DNA from: Cupriavidus necator N-1
GTDB lineage: Bacteria; Pseudomonadota; Gammaproteobacteria; Burkholderiales; Burkholderiaceae
DNA: 64,000 nucleotides
Direction: 5' to 3'
Assembly (NCBI RefSeq): GCF_000219215.1
Contig: NC_015727.1
Coordinates: 620,001 to 684,000 of the forward strand
The notes beneath the pieces were generated by a model. The model did no database searches, was not told the origin of the DNA, and saw nothing but the letters and a program-made list of their open reading frames with translations. A program made the position numbers and the translations under genes. Below are positions 52,633-60,973 of the stretch, piece after piece (the stretch's first letter is position 1; every line of letters starts with the position of its first letter).

Positions 52633-53343
52633 ATGCAGAAGATTCCGGCGGACCGGCACCTGAAGATCGGCGGTTTGATCTTCCCCAACATGGATCAATG
52701 TGACTTCACCGGCCCATTCGAGGCCTTGTCGCGCATTCCGAACTCCACGTTCCACACGCTGTGGAAGAACAAGGAAATTGTTCGCGATATGCGAGGCATG
52801 CAGCTCGTTGCAGATACTTCCTTCGATGAGGCTCCGCAACTTGACGTCCTGCTCGTGCCGGGAGGCTATGGCCAGGAGGAAGCGGCGGCGGATGAGACTG
52901 TCCTCGCCTTTATCCGCCAGCAAGCTGAACACGCCCTATATGTTTACTCGGTGTGTACTGGCGCTCTGCTCTGTGGCGCGGCTGGCTTGTTGCATGGGCG
53001 CAGGGCGACCACGCACTGGACAGCGATGGAAGTGCTGCCCCTCTATGGCGCCGTGCCAAGCGAGGAACGGGTCGTCATCGACGGCAACTATGTCAGCGCG
53101 GGTGGCGTTACATCGGGCATCGATGGTTCCCTGGTCTTGGCTTCACTGCTCCGTGGAGAGCGGTTAGCGAAAGAACTCCAACTTTATATGGCCTACGACC
53201 CGCAACCCCCCTTTGACGCAGGGTCCCCGGCGACCGCGCCCAGCGACATTCTGAGCACCGTCCGTGCGCGAGCATCTCAAATCACCGAGCAACGCTTGGC
53301 GAGCGCCCGCCAATATGCTGAGCGAGCCTTGGATCTAGCCTAA
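52633..53343 (+). CDS. DJ-1/PfpI family protein (isonitrile hydratase-like)
   Basis: 236 residues. GGLIFPNMDQCDFTGPFEAL, VLLVPGGYGQEEAA, the nucleophile elbow YSVCTGALLCGAAGLLHGRR, ATTHWTAMEVLPLYGAVP and SAGGVTSGIDGSLVLASLL place it with InhA-like proteins. It is a close relative of the protein at 45570. GAGAGGAAA precedes the ATG. It is the first gene of an operon with an M20 amidohydrolase, DUF485 and a symporter. The proposed reaction (isonitrile to formamide) is by family only. Confidence 0.9.
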   Translation: MQKIPADRHLKIGGLIFPNMDQCDFTGPFEALSRIPNSTFHTLWKNKEIVRDMRGMQLVADTSFDEAPQLDVLLVPGGYGQEEAAADETVLAFIRQQAEHALYVYSVCTGALLCGAAGLLHGRRATTHWTAMEVLPLYGAVPSEERVVIDGNYVSAGGVTSGIDGSLVLASLLRGERLAKELQLYMAYDPQPPFDAGSPATAPSDILSTVRARASQITEQRLASARQYAERALDLA

Positions 53344-53356
53344 CCATTCTTTGAGC

Positions 53357-54526
53357 ATGATGCCGTCCACACCACTTATTGATATTGCGTCTGCCGAATC
53401 GCTAGCCATTTCGCTCACGCAGCAGTTCGTCAAGGTCGACACTGTGAATCCGCCCGGCAATGAAAGCGCGCTCGCTCGCCTGATCGGCGCACTATTGGCG
53501 GAAGCAGGGTTGCAGACGACGTTCCATACGCTAGCTGACGGAAGAGAAAGTCTGGTGGCGTGGACTGGCTCAGCCAATGAAGGGCCAAAGCTGTGTTTCA
53601 CGGGGCATCTCGACACGGTGCCGTTTGGATCTGCGCCATGGAGTCTGTCGCCACTTTCCGGTGAGATTCAGGGCGACAGGCTGTATGGTCGCGGGTCGTC
53701 AGACATGAAGGCTGGTATCGCGGCGTTCATTGCCGCCTTACTCCGGCATCGCGAAACGAACGGACAGCATGCCGCGGTTATCCTGGTCTTGACCGCCGGC
53801 GAGGAGACGGGGTGTGAAGGTGCCAAGGCTCTACGGACCCTTACGCAGCCGGCTTTCAATGTTGGTGCCATGGTGGTGGGTGAGCCAACTGCCAACGAGG
53901 TCGTGATCGGCCACAAGGGGGCTTTGTGGATTCGGGCCCAGGCGCAGGGTATTACGGCCCATGGCGCTATGCCGGAGCGCGGGGACAACGCGATTTATCA
54001 CGCTGTCGATGCCATACACAAGCTTCGACTATTCAACTTCCATGCTCCGGAAGATGACCTCCTTGGCCACCCGACGCTCAACGTAGGGACGATCTCCGGC
54101 GGTCTCAATGTCAATTCGGTGCCTGACCAAGCCTTGTTTGAGGTCGATGTACGGACGGTTTGCGGGATGCCGCATGACAAGTTGCTCGACGAACTCGGCG
54201 CTTACCTTGGCGACCGTGTAGCGCTTAGAGCGAAGCTCGACGTGCCCGCTCTGCGACAGGAGATGAGGAGTCCGTGGATCGCACACGTCAGCAGAATGGT
54301 CAGTCAGATCACCGGCTCTCAAAACGGCGGACGCGCAGTCTCATTCTTTACGGATGGTCCCGTCCTCAGGGAAATTTTTGGGGCCGTCCCCACCGTGATT
54401 CTCGGTCCCGGCGAACCATCCATGGCGCACAAGACGGACGAGTATTGCAACGTGAGTTCGATTATCGCTGCCGTAAATATCTATGCGCGGATCATCGAGG
54501 CTTGGGAAAGAAAAAGGGAACAATGA
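53357..54526 (+). CDS. M20-family metallopeptidase / N-acyl amino acid amidohydrolase (ArgE/DapE-like)
   Basis: 389 residues. The di-zinc ligands are visible: CFTGHLDTVPFG (His and Asp), GRGSSDMKAGIAAF (bridging Asp), VLTAGEETGCEGA (catalytic Glu and ligand Glu), GAMVVGEPTANEVVIGH and the C-terminal His in PSMAHKTDEYC. Family members deacylate N-acetyl, N-succinyl or N-formyl amino acids. The start is the first of two ATGs at 53357; the gene begins 13 bases after the DJ-1 stop. In this operon it may act on an N-acyl or N-formyl amine made by the DJ-1 enzyme (hypothesis). Confidence 0.91.
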   Translation: MMPSTPLIDIASAESLAISLTQQFVKVDTVNPPGNESALARLIGALLAEAGLQTTFHTLADGRESLVAWTGSANEGPKLCFTGHLDTVPFGSAPWSLSPLSGEIQGDRLYGRGSSDMKAGIAAFIAALLRHRETNGQHAAVILVLTAGEETGCEGAKALRTLTQPAFNVGAMVVGEPTANEVVIGHKGALWIRAQAQGITAHGAMPERGDNAIYHAVDAIHKLRLFNFHAPEDDLLGHPTLNVGTISGGLNVNSVPDQALFEVDVRTVCGMPHDKLLDELGAYLGDRVALRAKLDVPALRQEMRSPWIAHVSRMVSQITGSQNGGRAVSFFTDGPVLREIFGAVPTVILGPGEPSMAHKTDEYCNVSSIIAAVNIYARIIEAWERKREQ

Positions 54527-54527
54527 A

Positions 54528-54863
54528 ATGTCATATCAACAAGTAGCAGATGGACCGATCGATTGCGAATGGTTGACGGAATCTAGAGAGTTCGTCGTCG
54601 TATCTCGTGGACGCAGTTTTACGATTGTTGTATTGCTGCTTGCCTTCGCGATTTACTATTTTGCACTTTTGCTAGGTGCGGCCTATTGGAGCGACGTGCT
54701 CTCGATACGAATCGTAGGGGCGGTTAACGTCGGCATGATATTGGCCATTTCCCAGTATCCGGTCGCTGGCCTCATTGCTGCCATCTACGTTTGGAGAATG
54801 CGTAAATTCGACAAGCTGATCGAAGGATCCGGTAAGGATACCGCCGCAGGGAGCAAGAAATGA
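54528..54863 (+). CDS. DUF485-like small membrane protein, symporter partner
   Basis: 111 residues with two hydrophobic segments (FTIVVLLLAFAIYYFALLLG and the MILAISQYPVAGLIAAIYVW region). It starts one base after the M20 stop and overlaps the following symporter start by four bases (ATGA, 54860-54863). Position and topology match DUF485/YjcH partners of ActP-type symporters, but the N-terminal signature is weaker than in the copy at 39414. Confidence 0.8.
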   Translation: MSYQQVADGPIDCEWLTESREFVVVSRGRSFTIVVLLLAFAIYYFALLLGAAYWSDVLSIRIVGAVNVGMILAISQYPVAGLIAAIYVWRMRKFDKLIEGSGKDTAAGSKK

Positions 54864-56773
54864 GAAATTTTCTGAAATCGCCCACTTTAAAATTTGGGAT
54901 CGTGATGGCGATTTTTACGATCTTGCCAAATTCAGTCCGCGCTGCATCTGAACTGATTGAGCCAAGGTTTCGCGGCCTTACCTTCGCCACATTTGCGTTG
55001 GTCATCGGTTTAACGCTTATCGCAACCTGGTATGCGGCACGTCGGAATGCCAGCGCCCGCGATTTCTATACGGGTGGGGGAATCTCCGGCCGGGCGAATG
55101 GCCTGGCCATTGCGGGAGACTATCTCTCGGCCGCCGCCTTCCTGGGCGTCTCCGGGTTGATTTCCCTATATGGCTACGATGGCATCCTGTATTTGATCGG
55201 TTTCTTCGTTGCGTTCATTCCCGTACTGCTGTTGATTGCGGAGCCATGTCGGAATCTCGGCCGCTATACACTGGGTGATGTCCTTGCCTATCGCAACAAT
55301 TACCGCGCTTCCAAGATTGTCGCGGCGCTATCAAGTATCGTGGTGGCGATCTTCTACCTGATTCCGCAGATAGTAGGCGGCGCAACCCTCATCAAGGCGC
55401 TGGTCGGATTCCAGTATGAGGCCTCCGTCGTGATGGTTGGGCTGCTGATGCTGGTCTACGTCTTGTTTGGCGGGATGAGGGCGACGACGTATGTACAGAT
55501 CATCAAGGCGATTCTGCTTCTGTTTTCTTGCGCGTTGATTGTGATTCTTGCGCTCTATCCATTCGGGTTCGACGTCAATTCTCTTTTCAATGAAGTTCTT
55601 TCGAGTCAAAAAGTTGCCCACCATTTGACTGCGGTTTTCCAGAATCAGAATGATGCAGTGGACGGGACCTCGCTGGCGCGGAAGTTCTTCGAGCCTGGCC
55701 TCTATTTGAAGAACCCTGTCGAACAGGTATCGCTGGGCTTGGCGCTTACGCTTGGGACGGCCGCCTTGCCTCACATCCTGATGCGATTCTTCACGGTGAA
55801 GGATGCCAGGACTGCGCGCTCTTCTGTCTTGTGGGCCATGTTGTGGATTGGCGTCTGCCATCTCATGATTATCGTGATTGGCTTTTCTGCCGCCTACTAT
55901 GTCGGACCCAGCACAATCCTTGCCGCAGATAAAGGGGGCACGCTCGCAGCACCTCTGCTAGCTCAGTTCCTTGGGGGTGGGGCAAACTCATTCGCTGGCA
56001 ATCTCTTCCTCGGGTGGGTGGCGGCTGTCGCCTTTGCAACGATTGTCGCCGTGGTGGCAGGGCTTACGCTTGCCGCAGCCTCCGCCCTTGCCCATGACAT
56101 CTACGTCGGGGCAATCCGTCGTGGTGAGGTATCCGAACGAGAGCAAGTGATCGCAGCCAAGGCCGCCGCCGCAATCGTTGGTGTCGTGGCAATTGTTCTG
56201 AGCATTCAGGCAAAGGGCCAGAACGTTGCGCATCTTTCAAGTCTGGCGTATGCCGTTGCGGCTTCCGCCAATCTCCCAGCGTTGTTGCTTACCCTGTACT
56301 GGCGTCGGTGTAGCACTGTCGGTGTTTGCGTCGGCGTCGTCGGGGGGACACTTGCAGCAGTCCTGCTTGTGCTGGTGTCGCCCAATATGCAGTATCCCTT
56401 GCTCGAGAGAGCGCAGGCTGAACGAACGCAAGCCACCGCCGCCAGGAAGATCGAGAACCTGACGGTAAAGATGGCGGCATCGACCGGAGCCGGCCGTGAT
56501 GAGCTTGGGGCTGAACTATCAAAGGCGCGCGCCGCCATCGCGAGCGCACAATCGACCATCGATGCGCTCCGCGATCGTCGGACAAGCTTGATTGGGCTCG
56601 AGGTGCCCCTATTCCCCTTGCGTAATCCGGCGCTCGTCACCGTTCCATTTGGCTTCATGTTGGTGTTCCTCTTTTCGGTACTCTTCCCGGATCCGCGTGC
56701 TCAATCGATCTGGACAAGAATGGTGGCCCAGCGAGAAACCGGCGCCAACGCAGCAGCAGCCATTTCGCACTAA
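54860..56773 (+). CDS. Sodium:solute symporter (SSS family, ActP-like)
   Basis: 637 residues, paralogous to 37551. DFYTGGGISGRANGLAIAGD, YLSAAAFLGVSGLISLYGYD, IAEPCRNLGRYTLGDVLAYR and VAGLTLAAASALAHDIYVGA are conserved. Before the last helix there is a hydrophilic, coiled-coil-like loop of about 70 residues (ENLTVKMAASTGAGRDELGA and following). The start overlaps the DUF485 gene. It ends the MocR-controlled operon and probably imports its substrate. Confidence 0.92.
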   Translation: MRNFLKSPTLKFGIVMAIFTILPNSVRAASELIEPRFRGLTFATFALVIGLTLIATWYAARRNASARDFYTGGGISGRANGLAIAGDYLSAAAFLGVSGLISLYGYDGILYLIGFFVAFIPVLLLIAEPCRNLGRYTLGDVLAYRNNYRASKIVAALSSIVVAIFYLIPQIVGGATLIKALVGFQYEASVVMVGLLMLVYVLFGGMRATTYVQIIKAILLLFSCALIVILALYPFGFDVNSLFNEVLSSQKVAHHLTAVFQNQNDAVDGTSLARKFFEPGLYLKNPVEQVSLGLALTLGTAALPHILMRFFTVKDARTARSSVLWAMLWIGVCHLMIIVIGFSAAYYVGPSTILAADKGGTLAAPLLAQFLGGGANSFAGNLFLGWVAAVAFATIVAVVAGLTLAAASALAHDIYVGAIRRGEVSEREQVIAAKAAAAIVGVVAIVLSIQAKGQNVAHLSSLAYAVAASANLPALLLTLYWRRCSTVGVCVGVVGGTLAAVLLVLVSPNMQYPLLERAQAERTQATAARKIENLTVKMAASTGAGRDELGAELSKARAAIASAQSTIDALRDRRTSLIGLEVPLFPLRNPALVTVPFGFMLVFLFSVLFPDPRAQSIWTRMVAQRETGANAAAAISH

Positions 56774-56985
56774 GCATTGCGAAGTACGGAAACGCTCGAT
56801 ACAGCTGGCTAAGGCCAATCGATAATTTACGGCCTTAGATCTGATCGGTCGGCATGTTGGTGAAGTATGGACAGATACAGCTTTCAACGTGGTGTCGACC
56901 GATACAAGGAGCGTGAGATTACTTGTCAAAAACCAGGAGTCATGACCGACACCAATCGGATATGCTGAACAAGCAGCACGCAAAA

Positions 56986-57010
56986 GTGGCCATTAGTTGT
57001 TGATGGCCAC
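56986..57010 (+). promoter_or_regulatory. Hairpin just upstream of the glycine riboswitch
   Basis: Perfect 8-bp stem GTGGCCAT/ATGGCCAC with a 9-base loop, ending about 10 bases before the first riboswitch stem. There is no U-tract, so it is not an ordinary terminator. It may be an operator or a leader structure. Confidence 0.4.
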
Positions 57011-57017
57011 GATACGA

Positions 57018-57202
57018 CGCAGGAGAGACTGGGCAGGACACGTGCCCAGCGCCGACGGAGCAACCACCCCGGAAACTCTCAGGCAAAAGGACTGTGACGT
57101 CTACTGCAAATCTGGAGAGTGGCATGCCAGGCATGCCCACCGAAGGGGATGGCGCCGGCACCGTTGGCGCCTAAGCTCTCAGGTCCCGAGACAGATGGGG
57201 TG
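57018..57202 (+). ncRNA. Tandem glycine riboswitch
   Basis: Two consecutive aptamers are readable. The first runs from GGAGAGACTGGGCAGG through GCCGACGGAGCAACCA to CCCGGAAACTCTCAGGCAAA. The second runs from TCTGGAGAGTGGC through CCACCGAAGGGGATGG to TAAGCTCTCAGGTCCCGAGA. These contain the GGAGAG/CTCTC closing stems and the CCGAAGGGG/CGACGGAGC cores typical of the class. The linker is short, as required for the tandem form. It lies about 46 bases before the D-amino-acid dehydrogenase start, so glycine should induce that gene (established role of the class; direction of control here is inferred). Confidence 0.93.
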
Positions 57203-57247
57203 AACGGCCGGATCGTCCGGTCACGAATTTACTTCACAGGGACTGCC

Positions 57248-58501
57248 ATGACGCATATTGTTATCGTCGGCGCCGGTATTTCCGGCGTCACTACCGCTTA
57301 TACGCTCTCGAGACTTGGCTACCAGGTCACGGTCGTCGACCGCCAATTGTATCCGGCGATGGAAACGTCGTTCGCCAATGGTGGCCAGCTTTCCGCCAGC
57401 AATGCCGAAGTCTGGAACAGCTCTGGCACGCTGCTCAAAGGTATCAAATGGATGCTGCAGAAAGATGCCCCGCTGTTGCTCAATCCCAAGCCATCGTGGC
57501 ATAAATACTCGTGGCTCGGAGAATTCGTCGCGAGCATCCCCCGCTACCGCCGCAACACGATCGAGACCACTCGGTTGGCCATCGAGGCACGCAAGTATCT
57601 GTTCGAGATGGCAGAGCGTGAGCAGATCGACTTTGACCTGCAGCATCGCGGCATCCTGCACATCTATCACGACAAAGCGAGCTTTGCGGCCGCAGGCAGG
57701 ACCAACACTCTCCTCGTTGCCGGAGGACTTGAGCGTCATGCTGTGAGTCCGGAGGAAATCAAGACGATCGAACCAACGCTGCAAGGCCAGTACTACGGCG
57801 GCTACTTCACCGCGTCAGACGCCACCGGCGATATTCACAAGTTCACGCGCGGCCTCGCGCAGGCCTGTCATAAATACGATGTGTGCTTCCTGCATGGGGT
57901 GGACGTGCAGGCCGTCGAGATGACCGAACAAGGCGTTCGCCTCCTGTTGCAGACAACACTGGACGATAAGCTCTCGACCACGCGCGCTGACGTTGGGACG
58001 GAACTCGTCGCCGACGCGCTGGTTGTCTGCGCCGGTGTCGGGAGCCGCCATATCGCGCAAATGGTGGGGGATCGCATCAATGTGTATCCGGTCAAGGGCT
58101 ATTCGATCACCGTGCATTTGGACGACGAAGCCAGTGTGCAAGGTGCGCCGTGGGTCAGCCTGCTGGATGAGAGCGCGAAGATCGTGACAAGCCGCCTGGG
58201 AGCGGGGCGTTTCCGTGTGGCCGGCACGGCCGAATTTAACGGTTACAACCGCGACATTCGCGCCGACCGCATCGAACCCTTGATCGCCTGGACACGCCGT
58301 AACTTCGCTATCGGTACTTCGCGTGTGGTGCCGTGGGCTGGCTTGCGCCCGATGATGCCTGACATGATGCCGCGCGTCGGCCGTGGCCGGCATGCACGCG
58401 TGTTTTACAACACCGGCCACGGGCATCTCGGTTGGACATTGTCGGGTGCGACTGCCTCGATGATCGCGAGCGTAGTCGACCGCGACTGTCCGCGCCACTA
58501 G
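57248..58501 (+). CDS. D-amino-acid dehydrogenase / glycine oxidase-like FAD enzyme (DadA family)
   Basis: 417 residues from the ATG at 57248. The FAD motif is IVIVGAGISGVTTAYTLSRL, the DadA signature is ETSFANGGQLSASNAEVW, and further landmarks are GGYFTASDATGDIHKFTRGL, LVVCAGVGSRHIAQMVG and GHGHLGWTLSGATAS near the end. DadA enzymes oxidise D-amino acids to keto acids and ammonia at the membrane. Control by a glycine riboswitch suggests glycine or a related amino acid as substrate. An upstream in-frame extension runs through the riboswitch and is not used. Confidence 0.93.
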   Translation: MTHIVIVGAGISGVTTAYTLSRLGYQVTVVDRQLYPAMETSFANGGQLSASNAEVWNSSGTLLKGIKWMLQKDAPLLLNPKPSWHKYSWLGEFVASIPRYRRNTIETTRLAIEARKYLFEMAEREQIDFDLQHRGILHIYHDKASFAAAGRTNTLLVAGGLERHAVSPEEIKTIEPTLQGQYYGGYFTASDATGDIHKFTRGLAQACHKYDVCFLHGVDVQAVEMTEQGVRLLLQTTLDDKLSTTRADVGTELVADALVVCAGVGSRHIAQMVGDRINVYPVKGYSITVHLDDEASVQGAPWVSLLDESAKIVTSRLGAGRFRVAGTAEFNGYNRDIRADRIEPLIAWTRRNFAIGTSRVVPWAGLRPMMPDMMPRVGRGRHARVFYNTGHGHLGWTLSGATASMIASVVDRDCPRH

Positions 58502-58644
58502 TCCTGAAGGGCACGTTGCTGATGTCAGCGTTTTGCCGACTCACGCCCGGGTGTGGATAGCGTTTGGTCTTGCCAACGGCCGGATCGAGCTTCTCCACCG
58601 GTGTTGCTCCAGTGCCGTACCGGCACGCGTCATGCGGATCGGCT

Positions 58645-58908
58645 TCAGTACGGGCTGGCCGTGGGGCGCACGATGATCTCGCTGACGTCGACATCGGCAA
58701 GCTGTTCCACCGCGTACGCGATGGCCCGGGCAATCGCCTCAGGCTTAATGGCGATTCGGCGGAATGTTTGCATGGCTGCGCGCGCATTGTCATCGGTGAT
58801 CGAGTTCGCCAATTCGGATTCGACAACACCCGGGCAGACGACAGTGACTCGGATCTTGTCCGTTTCCTGACGCAGGCCATCAGCATCCCGGCGAATTGCG
58901 GGACCCAA
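58645..58908 (-). pseudogene. C-terminal fragment of an SDR-family oxidoreductase
   Basis: On the minus strand GLRQETDKIRVTVVCPGVVE, then SELANSITDD and RRIAIKPEAIARAIAYAVEQ, ending with SEIIVRPTASPY: the C-terminal third of a classical SDR. The nucleotide-binding and catalytic parts are missing, and upstream traces are out of frame. It is a decayed remnant. Confidence 0.7.
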
Positions 58909-58936
58909 CGGGCGACGTCACCGGCAACAAAGCAAG

Positions 58937-59401
58937 TTATTGGGGACGGCTTTGCTCCGGCAGTAACAAGCGCAGCCTCCCCTTCAGCTTGAGTCCGTCC
59001 CGCAAATTCAAGCTGAGCAGCGTGATGTTCACAAGTCCAGCGACCAGTTCCAGCACCTGGACAGCGTAGAAGGCGGCATCAAATTCGTTGGCTCTCGCCC
59101 TTGAAGCCAGGAACATCGCAGACGGAATCAGGATAAGAAGTCCGTTGGCAGCGATGAAAGGCATGCGCCGCTTCTTCGCATTCACAAGCCGGCCCAATCG
59201 CCCTTTCGATAGGGCGAAGCCCGAACCGCCCGCTGCTGCCAAGGCCGGTACCAGCAGCAAGAAGCCCCACGGGATTGCCATCTTGACCACGACGACGGTC
59301 GCCCGCGACGCGAACATCTCCGTGAGGGCGGTCGATAGCCAGAATGTCGCGATCGTGAACAGTGCGATTACGCCGGCGACCGGATGGGCGATCTTGGTCA
59401 T
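58937..59401 (-). CDS. Small integral membrane protein of unknown function
   Basis: 154 residues with four hydrophobic segments: VAGVIALFTIATFWLSTAL, IPWGFLLLVPALAAAGGSG, MPFIAANGLLILIPSAMFLA and VQVLELVAGLVNITLLSLNL. Positive charges (GRLGRLVNAKKRR) lie between helices 2 and 3. I do not recognise a named family. It lies 34 bases downstream of the monooxygenase-like gene at 59436 on the same strand and may be co-transcribed with it. ORF length, codon use and a GGAG before the ATG support a real gene. Confidence 0.75.
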   Translation of the reverse strand: MTKIAHPVAGVIALFTIATFWLSTALTEMFASRATVVVVKMAIPWGFLLLVPALAAAGGSGFALSKGRLGRLVNAKKRRMPFIAANGLLILIPSAMFLASRARANEFDAAFYAVQVLELVAGLVNITLLSLNLRDGLKLKGRLRLLLPEQSRPQ

Positions 59402-59435
59402 GGTGCTCTCCTCCAGCGACCAGCTTCGGTTCGTA

Positions 59436-59792
59436 TCAGGCGACGCAAATGCCTGGCACGGCGATCTTTTGGAACAGGTGCGGCATCGCGACGACTGAGG
59501 CCGGATAGTGCGAGACCCTTGCCTGGAATTCCGGATGTGTGAAGGCAGCCCGAAAGTGCGCGGTCGACTCCCAAACTGCGTAGTTCAGAAAAGTCGCGCT
59601 GTCGCCGATCGCGCGGTGCAGTTGGGTCGAGATGAACCCGGGCTGCCGCTTCATGAACTCGGCATCGTCTTGCCATGCATCCAACAAGGCTTGTTCGTCG
59701 GCCTTGTCCAACGTGAATACGTTGATCAGCACGGCTGGCCCTGCTTCAACAGCTAGCTGGCGTTCGCGCCGACCACCTGCTAAATAGTGCAA
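59436..59792 (-). CDS. Antibiotic biosynthesis monooxygenase (ABM) domain protein
   Basis: 118-residue ferredoxin-like fold protein: PAVLINVFTLDKADEQALLD, AWQDDAEFMKRQPGFISTQL, HRAIGDSATFLNYAVWESTA and HPEFQARVSHYP. ABM-domain proteins act as small cofactor-free oxygenases, heme or quinol modifiers, or stress proteins. The TTG at 59792 has AGAGG at proper distance; a GTG at 59732 is an alternative start. It probably forms a two-gene unit with the membrane protein at 58937. Confidence 0.85.
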   Translation of the reverse strand: MHYLAGGRRERQLAVEAGPAVLINVFTLDKADEQALLDAWQDDAEFMKRQPGFISTQLHRAIGDSATFLNYAVWESTAHFRAAFTHPEFQARVSHYPASVVAMPHLFQKIAVPGICVA

Positions 59793-60121
59793 TGGAGGCC
59801 TCTACGAAGACTCCGTTTGCTTGCCGAAGGCCGGCGAGGGCGCATAGCGGTTAGCCCGTACATGGCCGCACTGGGCACTTGAACTCATCTGCCTCGGGAG
59901 AAAACGCGGAGGCGTGTTTTGATGATTCTTCGACCGCGGCCAAGTTCCAAGCAGCGAGAATCCATTCGTGGAATTGATGGTCCGCACCAGACGGGTGACC
60001 GGTAATCCACTGGCGTGATGTGAACGTCTCGTCATGGCCGATTCCGCCGGTAGCGGACCAGTTCGTCGGTGGTCACCAGGCGAGGCTTGTTGCCCTTGCC
60101 GACGGCTTCCCGCCACCCGCA
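59793..60121. other. Intergenic region without recognisable features
   Basis: About 330 bases between the ABM gene and the toxin gene. No frame has a recognisable product and no clear hairpin or repeat was seen. Confidence 0.5.
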
Positions 60122-60540
60122 TCAGTCCCCCCAAGGATTGGCCAGCACAACGCCGACCCCTTCAAAGTCCTTGCGGTTGCGCGTGGCCAAGGTGGCGGCG
60201 TGGTGCCGACAGATGGCGGCAATTTGCGCGTCGGCCATGCTGATCGGACGCCCCGCTCGGTCGCGCTGGGAGACGAGAGCCGCGTAGTGCACGGCGGCCT
60301 CCTCGTCGAAGGGCAGCACCCGGCCAGCGAATTCCTCGTCGAGCATCTGTAGCGCGGCTTCCCGTAACCTGGACTTGCGGCGTCCGTCGGACAGACGAGC
60401 AATGCCGTACAGCAGTTCAGCCACGGTCACGGCAGTAATGGAAAGGGACTCTGGTGCCTGTCGGTCGAGCCAGTCGATGACGGCTGGGTCCGCCTCGGCC
60501 CGCATCAAGTCCGACAAGACATTGGTGTCGAGACGATCAT
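60122..60540 (-). pseudogene. PIN-domain toxin (VapC/FitB-like), frameshifted at its start
   Basis: The body is a PIN-domain ribonuclease: LDTNVLSDLMRAEADPAVID, ITAVTVAELLYGIARLSDGR, ISMADAQIAAICRHHAATLA and TRNRKDF, with the acidic residues intact. The natural start is the ATG at 60540, which overlaps the antitoxin stop as ATGA. From that ATG, however, the frame gives M-I-V-S-T-P instead of the usual M-I-V-L-D-T-N: one base is missing after codon 3. The rest is open in the +1 frame. Unless a frameshift or odd start restores it, the toxin is inactive. Confidence 0.75.
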
Positions 60541-60782
60541 TCCGGCAACTCCGGGCACCGTGGTCGTTCGACCCGTGCGGGCAGTTCCAATCCGGGATCG
60601 GCCAACGTGGCAAAGCGCTGGCGCAGCCGGCTGCCCAGGCCGCCGCGCGCAGGCGGCTTGCTGAGCGCGCGCCGCAAGATCTCGCGCACCTCCTCCTCCA
60701 TGGAGTGGCCGTGCTGGGCGGCTTCGATGCGCAGCCGGGCCTTCAACTCGTCATCCACGTTTCGAATGGTCAGCGTCGCCAT
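60537..60782 (-). CDS. FitA-like ribbon-helix-helix antitoxin
   Basis: 81 residues from the ATG at 60782. MATLTIRNVDDELKARLRI, then HGHSMEEEVREILRRAL is the FitA/Arc-type RHH domain; the tail (GLGSRLRQRFATLA) would wrap the PIN toxin. In the family it binds inverted repeats in its own promoter with the toxin. The 24-bp inverted repeat at 60875 lies about 95 bases upstream. A longer frame from 60821 is less likely. Confidence 0.88.
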   Translation of the reverse strand: MATLTIRNVDDELKARLRIEAAQHGHSMEEEVREILRRALSKPPARGGLGSRLRQRFATLADPGLELPARVERPRCPELPE

Positions 60783-60874
60783 CACCATCCCCCTTGCTTG
60801 CATTGAATGCAATGCTAGCAAATTTCAGTCGAAGGGTCGGATCCCCGTTTGCCGATGAAGTCCGGTGAATTTAC

Positions 60875-60898
60875 TAGACATAAGCGGACTTATGTCTA
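60875..60898. promoter_or_regulatory. 24-bp inverted repeat between the antitoxin and KfrA-like genes
   Basis: Arms TAGACATAAG and CTTATGTCTA are exact complements around a CGGA centre. It lies in the divergent region, 92 bases before the antitoxin start and 75 bases before the KfrA-like start, followed by an AT-rich stretch suited to promoters and H-NS binding. It could be the operator of the antitoxin, of the KfrA-like protein, or of both. Confidence 0.6.
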
Positions 60899-60973
60899 AA
60901 GTTATGCGCCGATAGTTTGATAATTAGCGTATTACGTAGTAATATTTATTTATCCAACGACACTTTTACCCCG

